Source: Tannerella sp.
GTDB taxonomy: Bacteria; Bacteroidota; Bacteroidia; Bacteroidales; Tannerellaceae
Direction of reading: 5' to 3'
Assembly: GCA_031260095.1 (NCBI GenBank)
Contig: JAIRKN010000280.1
Location: 1-5,953, forward strand
Length of the DNA stretch: 5,953 bases
The notes under the pieces are model-generated. The model saw only the letters and a program-made list of their open reading frames with translations, made no database searches and was not told the DNA's origin. The position numbers were made by a program, and so were the translations under genes. Position 1 is the stretch's first letter. Every line of letters begins with the position of its first letter. Shown here piece by piece: positions 1 to 5,953 of the stretch.

Positions 1-942
1 AATCTGTCTGCTCAAAATAAAATGTTGCAATTACCGGATATTAATATTCGCGATCCGTATATATTGGCAGAACAAAAAAGCCAAACATATTACATGTATA
101 GATCGTCTTCCGTAAAAGATGACAACGGAGAAGTAAGAGGCGGCGTCGAAGTCTATAAAAGTAAAGACCTCGTAAACTGGGAAAAACCTGTAAGAGTTTT
201 TACCGTACCTGAAAATAATTGGATAACAGGCGTCGTGTGGGCGCCGGAAGTTCATGAATACAAAGGAAAATATTATTTGTTTGCGACGCTTAACTGTGAT
301 ATCAAATGGAAGAAATCCAAAGAAAATTGGCCTGACTATTTATTCAGGGGAACACAGATCTTTCATTCCGATTCTCCCGAAGGCCCGTTTCTTCCGTTTG
401 AATTAACTCCCCATACGCCCGTCGATCGTATGGCCCTTGATGGTACGCTCTGGGTGGAGGATGGCAAACCCTATATGATTTATTGCCATGAATGGGTTCA
501 GATAGTTGACGGTACAATGGAGTTAGTCGAATTATCACCAGACTTATCCGTTCCGGCAGGCGACCCGATGACACTTTTCTGCGCCTCTGCCGCAGAATGG
601 TCTACCGGTCATACGGAATCACTGCCGGTATCTTATGTGACAGACGGCTGTTTCCTTTACAGGACAAACACAGGCAAGTTACTGATGATATGGTCAAGCT
701 TTATGCATAATGAATATGCCATTGGAATAGCTGAATCCGTAACCGGAAAAGTTCAAGGGCCTTGGAAACAACAACAAGAGCCTCTTTTTACAAAAAACGG
801 AGGACACGGTATGATTTTCAAGACATTCGACGGAAAATTATGTATAACGTTCCATCAACCAAATTCTCCCGGAGGCTCCGAAAGGGCCTACATATTTGAA
901 CTCGAGGATGCCGGTCATACATTAAAGCTTAAAAACAAATAA
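1..942 (+). CDS. GH43 family glycoside hydrolase, exported, 5' end outside the window
   Basis: Probable secreted glycosidase of family GH43, a five-bladed beta-propeller family acting mostly on arabinose- or xylose-containing plant glycans; the substrate cannot be read from the sequence. Numbered from the ATG at 22, visible motifs are RDPYI (10-14, with the usual catalytic-base Asp11), WAPE (73-76), LDGTLW (139-144, with Asp140 as likely pKa modulator), TDGCF (207-211) in the third catalytic region, and GGHGMIF (260-266). The 306 residues from that ATG already span a normal GH43 domain. The frame stays open to base 1 and reads NLSAQNK before the Met. This looks like the end of a signal peptide cut after SAQ, so the true start probably lies left of the window and ATG 22 is internal. 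No lipobox Cys is visible in the part shown. The family call is firm; subfamily and substrate are not. Confidence 0.88.
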   Translation, partial: NLSAQNKMLQLPDINIRDPYILAEQKSQTYYMYRSSSVKDDNGEVRGGVEVYKSKDLVNWEKPVRVFTVPENNWITGVVWAPEVHEYKGKYYLFATLNCDIKWKKSKENWPDYLFRGTQIFHSDSPEGPFLPFELTPHTPVDRMALDGTLWVEDGKPYMIYCHEWVQIVDGTMELVELSPDLSVPAGDPMTLFCASAAEWSTGHTESLPVSYVTDGCFLYRTNTGKLLMIWSSFMHNEYAIGIAESVTGKVQGPWKQQQEPLFTKNGGHGMIFKTFDGKLCITFHQPNSPGGSERAYIFELEDAGHTLKLKNK

Positions 943-998
943 CTTATATCGTACTTCTTCAATCCAAACATTACAACTCTCTGATTACTGCAAACAAA

Positions 999-3461
999 AT
1001 GTATACTCTTTACCAAAAACAAATTTATTTCATTGCATCTATTACCTTTATTCTATTAAACACCATAAACAGTAGCGCACAAAACAGCAATACTTCCTCT
1101 CTCTACCGGATAACAGGCCGGATTATGGATCATGCCGGCCATACGCCGGTAGAATTCGCTCATCTTATCCTCTATAATGCAAACGACAGCACACCCGCCG
1201 GCTATACGACGACGGATGTTTCAGGCAGTTTTAATCTTACGCCTGAAAACGAAGGCGAATATTATATTGCCATCAGCTTTATCGGATACAAAACAGCTAA
1301 AACAAATACATTCAGGCTTTCCGCGGAAAAGAAGAAAATAACATTGCCGGATATACTGCTGGAAGAGAATGAACAAATGTTATCTGAAGTGGTGGTAACG
1401 GGACGCAGACGGCAGGTCGTATATAAATTAGACAAACAGGTCATCGAAGCAGCCGGGTACCTCTCTGCCGCCGGAGGTACGGCGGCAGATATCCTGATGC
1501 AGACGCCGTCTATTCGCATGGATGCGGAAGGTGAAATCACATTCCGGGGCAGCTCCGGATTTAAAGTATATATTGACGGAAAACCAGGCTCATTGAATGG
1601 CAGTGCCGCTTTGGAGCAAATCTCTGCGGGACAGATTGACAACATTGAAGTTTTAACAACGCCTTCTGCCAGAAATGATGCGGACGGCGCCGTCGGTATC
1701 ATCAATATCAATACAAAGAAAAGCAATGTAGAAGGATGGAGCGGAATGGTTAACCTGATGAGTAGCTCTGTATGGTCGCGAAACGTTGACTTCCTGCTTG
1801 CGCTCAGGAAAAAAGATTTCCGGTGGCAGTTATCAGGTGAAGCCTCCCGCCGCTTTGTTTTAAGTGATTACGATCAACTGAAAACGGTCATAACACCGGA
1901 ATTACTGACAACAGACCATTCTACCGGAAACCGGAAAAGACATACAGCCTGGTATTATCTCCGTTCTTCATTCGAGTGGTTCAAAGAAAATACCATCTGG
2001 TCGGCTGCCGTTACAGGAGGCTATCGGGACCGATGGAGAGGAGGAGCGCTTCATTACGAGGATATCTACGAATCTGTTGCCACAGGAGAAAAAACATATG
2101 GCTCCTTTAACGGGAAAGATTTTGTTAATTTATACGAATATCACTTCCGGGGCGACCTGGGGATAGAACATCACTTCCCCGGAAGAAAAGGACACAAGTT
2201 GACCGCCTCTTTATACGGATTATACGAAAGCGATGCTATGGAATACTTCCAGACCGACCTGTGGGATCTACATGGGAAACAAGTACAGGGACACCGTGCA
2301 TGGGAAGATGAATACCGGTTTACCGGACAGATAAATGCGGATTATATCTATCCTTTTGATAATGAAACGGGAAAATTTGAATCAGGCTACCAGTTATTTT
2401 CCTATACCGAAGACGGAGACTATATTATTGATATGTTCGACCCCGAACAGGGTCTGTTTGTCCGCCGTGACGAACTGTACAACCAATACCTGTTCCGCAG
2501 GGATGTACATGCGTTATACGTATTAGTATCCGATACCTATAAACGTTTCGGATACCAGTTGGGACTGAGAGGAGAATATACGTATCGCAAGCTCGGCAAT
2601 AACTTTGAGTGGGCGCAGAACAGCCGTCACCGTTTCGACCTTTTCCCGTCGGTACACGCATCGTATGCTCTAAATGATGATTCGCAGATCCGGGCAGCCT
2701 ATACGCGCAGAATCACTCAACCGGAACTGTTTTATATGGAGCCTTATGTGGTTTATGTTGACTATAATACGGCTCAGATGGGAAATCCGTTTATAAAACC
2801 GGAATATACAAATTCAATGGAATTAGGGTACAACCTTAGCTTTAATAACAATAATATGATCTCCGCCGCGCTCTTTCACCGTGCGCGTAAAGATAAAATA
2901 GAACGCCTTCGCGTTCCTTACCATTCAAGCGTTACACTTGATTCTATGGCGAATGTCGGCAACGATTATTCTACCGGCATAGATTTAGCCGCATCTCTGC
3001 AATTGTATAAATTTTGGAATCTGGATGCGAACACAAGCTACTATTTCTATAAAATAAAGAACCGGTTTAAAGTAGATGATGATGAAGAAAGCTGGAACTG
3101 GCAGTTAGCCGTAAACAATAACTTTGATGTGGCAAAAAATACGCGTGTGCGGTTGGAGGCCTACTACGTAGGGCCGATGGTCAGTACGCAAGGTCGTGTG
3201 AACGGTTTCTTCTATCTGAACTTCGCCGCCCGTCAACAACTCCTTAAACGCAAATTGACCGCAAGCCTTGTTGTAAGAGATATTCTCTCAACAGCAGAGT
3301 ACATCAACAAACGTTCCGGTGTTGGCATGGAAACCCTCAGCAAAATTTATCCGCGCTCTCCCCTGTTTACCCTGACATTAACCTATATATTCAACAATTT
3401 CAGATCACAACGCAAAGCAGATGATAGCAATCACGACATGTTCGAAGGTACCAACCGTTAA
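999..3461 (+). CDS. TonB-dependent outer-membrane receptor (OMP beta-barrel type, with carboxypeptidase-regulatory-like domain)
   Basis: Outer-membrane transporter of 820 residues, expected to use TonB-ExbBD energy; the ligand is unknown. Order of parts: signal peptide about 1-27 (hydrophobic core, cleavage near SSA/Q), carboxypeptidase-regulatory-like beta-sandwich about 36-121 (YRITGRIMD, TTTDVSGSF, SFIGYK), a SEVVVTGRR linker at 129-137 typical of the TonB-box region, plug domain about 138-241 (ILMQTPSI, FRGSSGF, VYIDGKPG, IEVLTTPSA, GIININTKK), then a long aromatic-rich barrel whose last strand is about 789-801. A 19-residue polar tail follows. The length and the plug motifs fit the Outer_membrane_beta-barrel/CarboxypepD_reg group rather than SusC, which is usually about 1000 residues and paired with SusD; no SusD gene follows. 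The ATG at 999 is chosen because it directly precedes the signal peptide; the upstream bases are A-rich without a Shine-Dalgarno sequence. It lies 56 bp after the GH43 gene. Confidence 0.9.
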   Translation: MYTLYQKQIYFIASITFILLNTINSSAQNSNTSSLYRITGRIMDHAGHTPVEFAHLILYNANDSTPAGYTTTDVSGSFNLTPENEGEYYIAISFIGYKTAKTNTFRLSAEKKKITLPDILLEENEQMLSEVVVTGRRRQVVYKLDKQVIEAAGYLSAAGGTAADILMQTPSIRMDAEGEITFRGSSGFKVYIDGKPGSLNGSAALEQISAGQIDNIEVLTTPSARNDADGAVGIININTKKSNVEGWSGMVNLMSSSVWSRNVDFLLALRKKDFRWQLSGEASRRFVLSDYDQLKTVITPELLTTDHSTGNRKRHTAWYYLRSSFEWFKENTIWSAAVTGGYRDRWRGGALHYEDIYESVATGEKTYGSFNGKDFVNLYEYHFRGDLGIEHHFPGRKGHKLTASLYGLYESDAMEYFQTDLWDLHGKQVQGHRAWEDEYRFTGQINADYIYPFDNETGKFESGYQLFSYTEDGDYIIDMFDPEQGLFVRRDELYNQYLFRRDVHALYVLVSDTYKRFGYQLGLRGEYTYRKLGNNFEWAQNSRHRFDLFPSVHASYALNDDSQIRAAYTRRITQPELFYMEPYVVYVDYNTAQMGNPFIKPEYTNSMELGYNLSFNNNNMISAALFHRARKDKIERLRVPYHSSVTLDSMANVGNDYSTGIDLAASLQLYKFWNLDANTSYYFYKIKNRFKVDDDEESWNWQLAVNNNFDVAKNTRVRLEAYYVGPMVSTQGRVNGFFYLNFAARQQLLKRKLTASLVVRDILSTAEYINKRSGVGMETLSKIYPRSPLFTLTLTYIFNNFRSQRKADDSNHDMFEGTNR

Positions 3462-3646
3462 AAAACCCCCGTCACATAATCGTCATCTTAAACACCTCCG
3501 GCTATGAAGCGCCTTACAGTATGCAACAGAAAAAAGTCAAAAGAGGGCGAAATCCCTCCTTTGACTTTTTCATAAAACCAATCCGAAGGCGACACAAGAG
3601 CAACCTCCTCTCCTGTAAAAAAATCAACAGACTTAAAAATCTACTT
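3462..3646. other. Convergent intergenic region
   Basis: This 185-bp gap separates the stop codons of the receptor gene and the UPF0158-like gene. Besides the terminator hairpin at 3530-3571 I see no coding sequence or further structured element in it. The small minus-strand open frame across the gap runs through the terminator stem and is not credible as a gene. Confidence 0.7.
3530..3571. terminator. Bidirectional intrinsic terminator between convergent genes
   Basis: Inverted repeat with 17-base arms at 3531-3547 and 3554-3570 and a 6-base loop. The arms begin with A5 and end with T5, so each strand has a U-run after the GC-rich stem. The only imperfection is 3542/3559: an A-C mismatch in the plus-strand RNA, but a G-U wobble in the minus-strand RNA. 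It lies 69 bp past the receptor stop and 76 bp past the end of the minus-strand gene, where a shared terminator is expected. Confidence 0.85.
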
Positions 3647-4267
3647 TCATGTGGATAACGAGTAGACGTCATCTTCCGTTGATAGCTTATTTTCCAGTCC
3701 ACTCATCAACTGATTCCTCACATAGCGCTCTATTTCTCTTTTCCTGAATCCATTCCAGTCTTCCGAATTTTCTGTCCTCTGCATCATTTCATCAAACTGC
3801 GCAACGAGTTCCTCTTTATCCGATATATTTTCCAGTTGAGACCTTAAATTATCATCATGCAGAAGACTTACATATTTCTCCATCATATTCAGCATATCAT
3901 TACGTCCAAAAGGCTCAAATCGGATATAGGAATCCCATCCCGGATAATCAAGGTCGAATTCATCCACCATATCATCATTCTGTTCATCATATTCGGTTTC
4001 AGACAAACCATAAAGTCCGGAATTAGAGGCCAGTTCTATTTCCAGCGTTTCCGGATTGAGAAAACAGGTAAATCCATTATTTAAAGACTCCGTAATCTGT
4101 GCTACCGCCTCTTCATATTTCGGAGGAATATTTTCCGAATTCTCCTCCCGGTTACGATCCGCCATTTTTGTTTCCAGAAAATTAAGCGTTTCTATCAGTG
4201 CTTCTCTATCTTCCTTTAGCTGGGACAACTTCTCAACTATTTCAATATAAATATCTTCTGTCTTCAT
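3647..4267 (-). CDS. UPF0158-like acidic protein of unknown function
   Basis: Cytosolic protein of 206 residues with no signal peptide or membrane segment. Residues 1-40 are a charged, heptad-like helix (EIVEKLSQLKEDREALIETL) likely to form a coiled coil. Residues 50-187 resemble the UPF0158 family layout: an N-terminal helix, a strand reading FLNPETLEIEL in place of the family's Thr-Gly-Glu strand, an acidic stretch at 90-107, then YIRFEP, NMMEKYVSLLHDDNLRSQL (residues 127-145) and a C-terminal RKREIERYVRNQL helix. The family's usual AFRRFKD-like motif is replaced here by LVAQFDEMM (154-162), so the match is divergent and the call rests on memory of the family pattern. No biochemical role is established for UPF0158 that I can cite. 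The ATG at 4267 has an AT-rich leader typical of Bacteroidota. It follows the cation exporter gene by 52 bp with no terminator visible, so co-transcription is plausible. Confidence 0.65.
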   Translation of the reverse strand: MKTEDIYIEIVEKLSQLKEDREALIETLNFLETKMADRNREENSENIPPKYEEAVAQITESLNNGFTCFLNPETLEIELASNSGLYGLSETEYDEQNDDMVDEFDLDYPGWDSYIRFEPFGRNDMLNMMEKYVSLLHDDNLRSQLENISDKEELVAQFDEMMQRTENSEDWNGFRKREIERYVRNQLMSGLENKLSTEDDVYSLST

Positions 4268-4319
4268 GTTTTTTAAAATTTATTCGTATGATTCCGGTTT
4301 CTAAGATAAGGCTATATCT

Positions 4320-5297
4320 TCAATCGGCTGCGGCCAATTCTTTTTTACTAATACCATATTTTTCCGCACAATGATTACTGTCTTTCGGCTCCACATGTAC
4401 AATGATGTCGTATATATTTTCAATATCCCGTCTAATACTATCCTCCACCTCCTGTGCGATATGATGCGCTTCCGTCAGAGAGAGTCCGCCGTCTACCTCA
4501 ATATCAAGCACAATACTGTACATATTCCCTACCTGCCGGGAACGGATGCGATGTGGATTATACGCGCCCGGTACTCTTTCTGCCGCTTCAATAATCTTAT
4601 TATACACCGAAATATCGGAAACGCCGTCCAGCAAAGCGACATTCGCGTCACGGAATATGCCGATGGCCGACCAGATGATATAGAAACCGATCAGACCTGC
4701 GATAAGCGGATCCAAAACAGGTATATTTAAAAGGAATGTACAGACTAATCCAACCAATACTCCTCCTGAAATAATCACGTCATTGCGCATGTTTATCGCA
4801 TTCGCTTTTAACATGGACGAATCAATCCGCTTTCCCTGATGAAACTGATACCATGCTAATAACAGTTTGCCGGCAATAGAAGCAACCGTCACCCAAATAG
4901 CCAAAACAAAAGGCAACTCCCTCGTTTGCCGGGAAATAATCTGCTCCACAGATGAAATCACAATCTGGCATCCCATAAAGAAAATAACAAAAGAAAGCCC
5001 CGTAGAAGCTATATTTTCCGCCTTTTCCCTACCATACACATATTTGGAATCAGGAGGACGACTGACGACGGAAGAAGTAAATAAAATGACAATTGAAGTA
5101 ACAACATCCGAAGCCGAATCAAGCCCATCGCTCAATACGGCCATACTCCCGGATATAATTCCGGTCACCACTTTCAGCAAGGACAACATAACATTCCCGA
5201 CAATACTAACCCATGAAGTCCGCAATAATATTTTTTTTCTGTCAACCATAATGTCTTGCATAGAAAAACAACTCTTTAACTCTTCCGATTCCCTCAT
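4320..5297 (-). CDS. Cation diffusion facilitator (CDF) family metal transporter
   Basis: Inner-membrane divalent metal/proton antiporter of the CDF family, normally a dimer exporting Zn, Mn, Fe or similar ions. Numbered from the ATG at 5297 (325 residues): six hydrophobic segments near 28-48, 52-76, 96-116, 130-150, 173-191 and 194-214, followed by a cytosolic ferredoxin-like domain of about 100 residues. Transport-site motifs are DSASD (60-64) in segment 2 and NMRND (169-173) in segment 5. YGREKAEN (88-95) is the usual loop after segment 2. The C-terminal domain has HRIRSRQ (249-255), DIEVD (265-269), AHH (277-279) and HVEP (301-304), which line up with the YiiP/FieF metal-binding domain. 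The longest frame begins at a TTG (5312), which is unlikely. ATGs at 5261 and 5249 also fit, and the protein from 5249 (MVDRKKILLRTSW) resembles typical CDF N-termini. Metal specificity cannot be assigned. Confidence 0.9.
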   Translation of the reverse strand: MRESEELKSCFSMQDIMVDRKKILLRTSWVSIVGNVMLSLLKVVTGIISGSMAVLSDGLDSASDVVTSIVILFTSSVVSRPPDSKYVYGREKAENIASTGLSFVIFFMGCQIVISSVEQIISRQTRELPFVLAIWVTVASIAGKLLLAWYQFHQGKRIDSSMLKANAINMRNDVIISGGVLVGLVCTFLLNIPVLDPLIAGLIGFYIIWSAIGIFRDANVALLDGVSDISVYNKIIEAAERVPGAYNPHRIRSRQVGNMYSIVLDIEVDGGLSLTEAHHIAQEVEDSIRRDIENIYDIIVHVEPKDSNHCAEKYGISKKELAAAD

Positions 5298-5328
5298 CAA
5301 ATATACGACCAAAACCCGGAAGAGAAAA
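5298..5328 (-). promoter_or_regulatory. Candidate Bacteroidota promoter for the CDF gene
   Basis: On the minus strand, TATATTTG at 5305-5298 matches the Bacteroidota -7 consensus TAnnTTTG perfectly. A TTTT lies at 5328-5325, 19 bases upstream, as a weak -33 match (consensus TTTG). The implied transcription start is near 5290, downstream of the ATG at 5297, so this promoter is compatible only with translation starting at 5261 or 5249. Confidence 0.5.
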
Positions 5329-5370
5329 TGTTTCTATGATATTGGTATCTTTAGCGAATCAAATCAATGT

Positions 5371-5892
5371 TCAAAACTTAACGGTTCTGTCTTCTCCCGC
5401 AAAGGACGAAAATGTAGCTCTCACGTTTTTAAGATACAGTACATGCGTATTATCGTCGTCGGCCGAATACATCGACTTTAAATCAGGATACTGATCGAGC
5501 ACATACTGCTTGGCTTCCCGCCTTTCATCTTCCACGACAGTCGCTTCAATACGAAGCCATTTGCCTGCCGCTAAATCCAATGCACAAATTTCAATTTTAG
5601 GGTTCGCCTTCATTTGCCCGGATACCCTTTTTTTCTTTCCGGTTTGGATGTAGAGCCTGTTTTCAAAAATAACTGCCGTGCCGAAAGGTCGAACTCTCGG
5701 CTGGTCACCGTCTGCCGTAGCAAGAAAATACGTCCCGCACTGTTTTAAAAAATCATATACTTCCTGCATCTCTTTTACGGGCTGTGCCGATTCATTCCTT
5801 ACATTCAATCTGTCGGTAAGATTTGACGCCGACGCCGTCGTCAGACCAAAGACAAACAAAAATACATATAATAAACCAATTAATCTCTTCAT
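5371..5892 (-). CDS. Exported pyridoxamine 5'-phosphate oxidase-like (FMN-binding split-barrel) protein
   Basis: Protein of 173 residues with the PNPOx-like split beta-barrel fold, a family that binds FMN or related cofactors. True vitamin-B6 oxidase activity is not implied. Residues 1-22 form a clear signal peptide (KR, long hydrophobic core, TASA cleavage site) with no lipobox Cys, so export to the periplasm is inferred. The fold begins near 42 (MQEVYDFLKQCGTYFLAT) and continues through DGDQPRVRPFG (61-71), LYIQTGKKKRVSGQM (80-94), NPKIEICA (97-104), KWLRIEATV (111-119), LDQYPDLKSMYS and a C-terminal LYLKNVRATFSSF strand. The ATG at 5892 is preferred to the in-frame ATG at 5937 because it directly precedes the signal peptide and because a -7 promoter element overlaps the latter start. 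The gene is first in a same-strand run with the CDF exporter (73 bp gap). Confidence 0.85.
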   Translation of the reverse strand: MKRLIGLLYVFLFVFGLTTASASNLTDRLNVRNESAQPVKEMQEVYDFLKQCGTYFLATADGDQPRVRPFGTAVIFENRLYIQTGKKKRVSGQMKANPKIEICALDLAAGKWLRIEATVVEDERREAKQYVLDQYPDLKSMYSADDDNTHVLYLKNVRATFSSFAGEDRTVKF

Positions 5893-5926
5893 GTGTATAA
5901 TCTTTAAATGAAACTTATTATCGTTG

Positions 5927-5934
5927 CAAATATA
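5927..5934 (-). promoter_or_regulatory. Candidate -7 promoter element for the exported PNPOx-like gene
   Basis: TATATTTG on the minus strand is a perfect match to the Bacteroidota TAnnTTTG element and is identical to the one before the CDF gene. The implied transcription start near 5920 gives a leader of about 27 bases to the ATG at 5892. The matching -33 element would fall at or beyond the right edge of the window and cannot be checked. Confidence 0.55.
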
Positions 5935-5953
5935 CATGAAATTTTCGACATTC

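Noticed and set aside
1262..1726. 154-residue open frame on the minus strand within the receptor gene
   Set aside because: It is antisense to the conserved plug domain of the receptor, its translation has no recognisable fold, and no promoter or leader supports it.
999..3461. Receptor as a SusC homologue
   Set aside because: It is about 200 residues shorter than usual SusC proteins, there is no SusD gene downstream, and the plug and barrel motifs fit the OMP beta-barrel type instead.
3514..3702. 62-residue minus-strand frame between the convergent genes
   Set aside because: It runs through the terminator hairpin and overlaps the end of the UPF0158-like gene; the translation shows no domain.
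5338..5351. Small inverted repeat GATATTGGTATC between the PNPOx-like and CDF genes as a terminator
   Set aside because: The stem is only 4 bp, AT-rich and lacks a U-run, so it does not support transcription termination.
4867..5481. 204-residue open frame on the plus strand opposite the CDF gene
   Set aside because: It is antisense to the CDF membrane domain and to the end of the PNPOx-like gene, both of which have strong family motifs; the translation looks like a mirrored-frame artefact.
5893..5937. N-terminal extension of the PNPOx-like protein to the ATG at 5937
   Set aside because: It would put 15 polar residues in front of a clear signal peptide, and the start codon overlaps the -7 promoter element, upstream of the expected transcript start.

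Overview
The window looks like a chromosomal segment from a member of the Bacteroidales (Bacteroidota). The reasons are a TonB-dependent receptor with an N-terminal carboxypeptidase-regulatory-like domain, a GH43 glycosidase of the kind common in gut Bacteroidales, AT-rich translation starts without clear Shine-Dalgarno sequences, and two perfect copies of the Bacteroidota -7 promoter motif TAnnTTTG ahead of minus-strand genes. The genus cannot be fixed from the sequence.

Left half, plus strand (1-3461): a GH43 glycoside hydrolase whose signal peptide is cut by the left edge of the window. It is followed 56 bp later by an 820-residue TonB-dependent outer-membrane receptor of the OMP beta-barrel type (not SusC). 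No promoter or terminator is visible between them, so they may be co-transcribed. They could form part of a carbohydrate-related locus extending to the left: an exported enzyme plus an outer-membrane transporter.

Centre (3462-3646): a non-coding gap between convergent genes, holding a long hairpin with T-runs on both strands that can serve as a terminator for both sides.

Right half, minus strand (read from 5892 down to 3647): an exported flavin-binding-fold protein (pyridoxamine 5'-phosphate oxidase-like), then a cation diffusion facilitator metal exporter, then an acidic cytosolic protein that I place tentatively in the UPF0158 family. Gaps are 73 and 52 bp (using the ATG at 5297 for the exporter). 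A good -7 element precedes the first gene and an identical one lies at the start of the second. The second suggests that the exporter has its own promoter and that its true start is further downstream than the longest reading frame implies.

I see no mobile element, CRISPR array, tRNA or rRNA, and no clear sign of an undescribed multi-gene system. The points most worth a second look are the exported PNPOx-fold protein, the Asn-for-His change in the exporter's transport site, the start-codon and promoter conflict of the exporter, and the divergent UPF0158-like protein.
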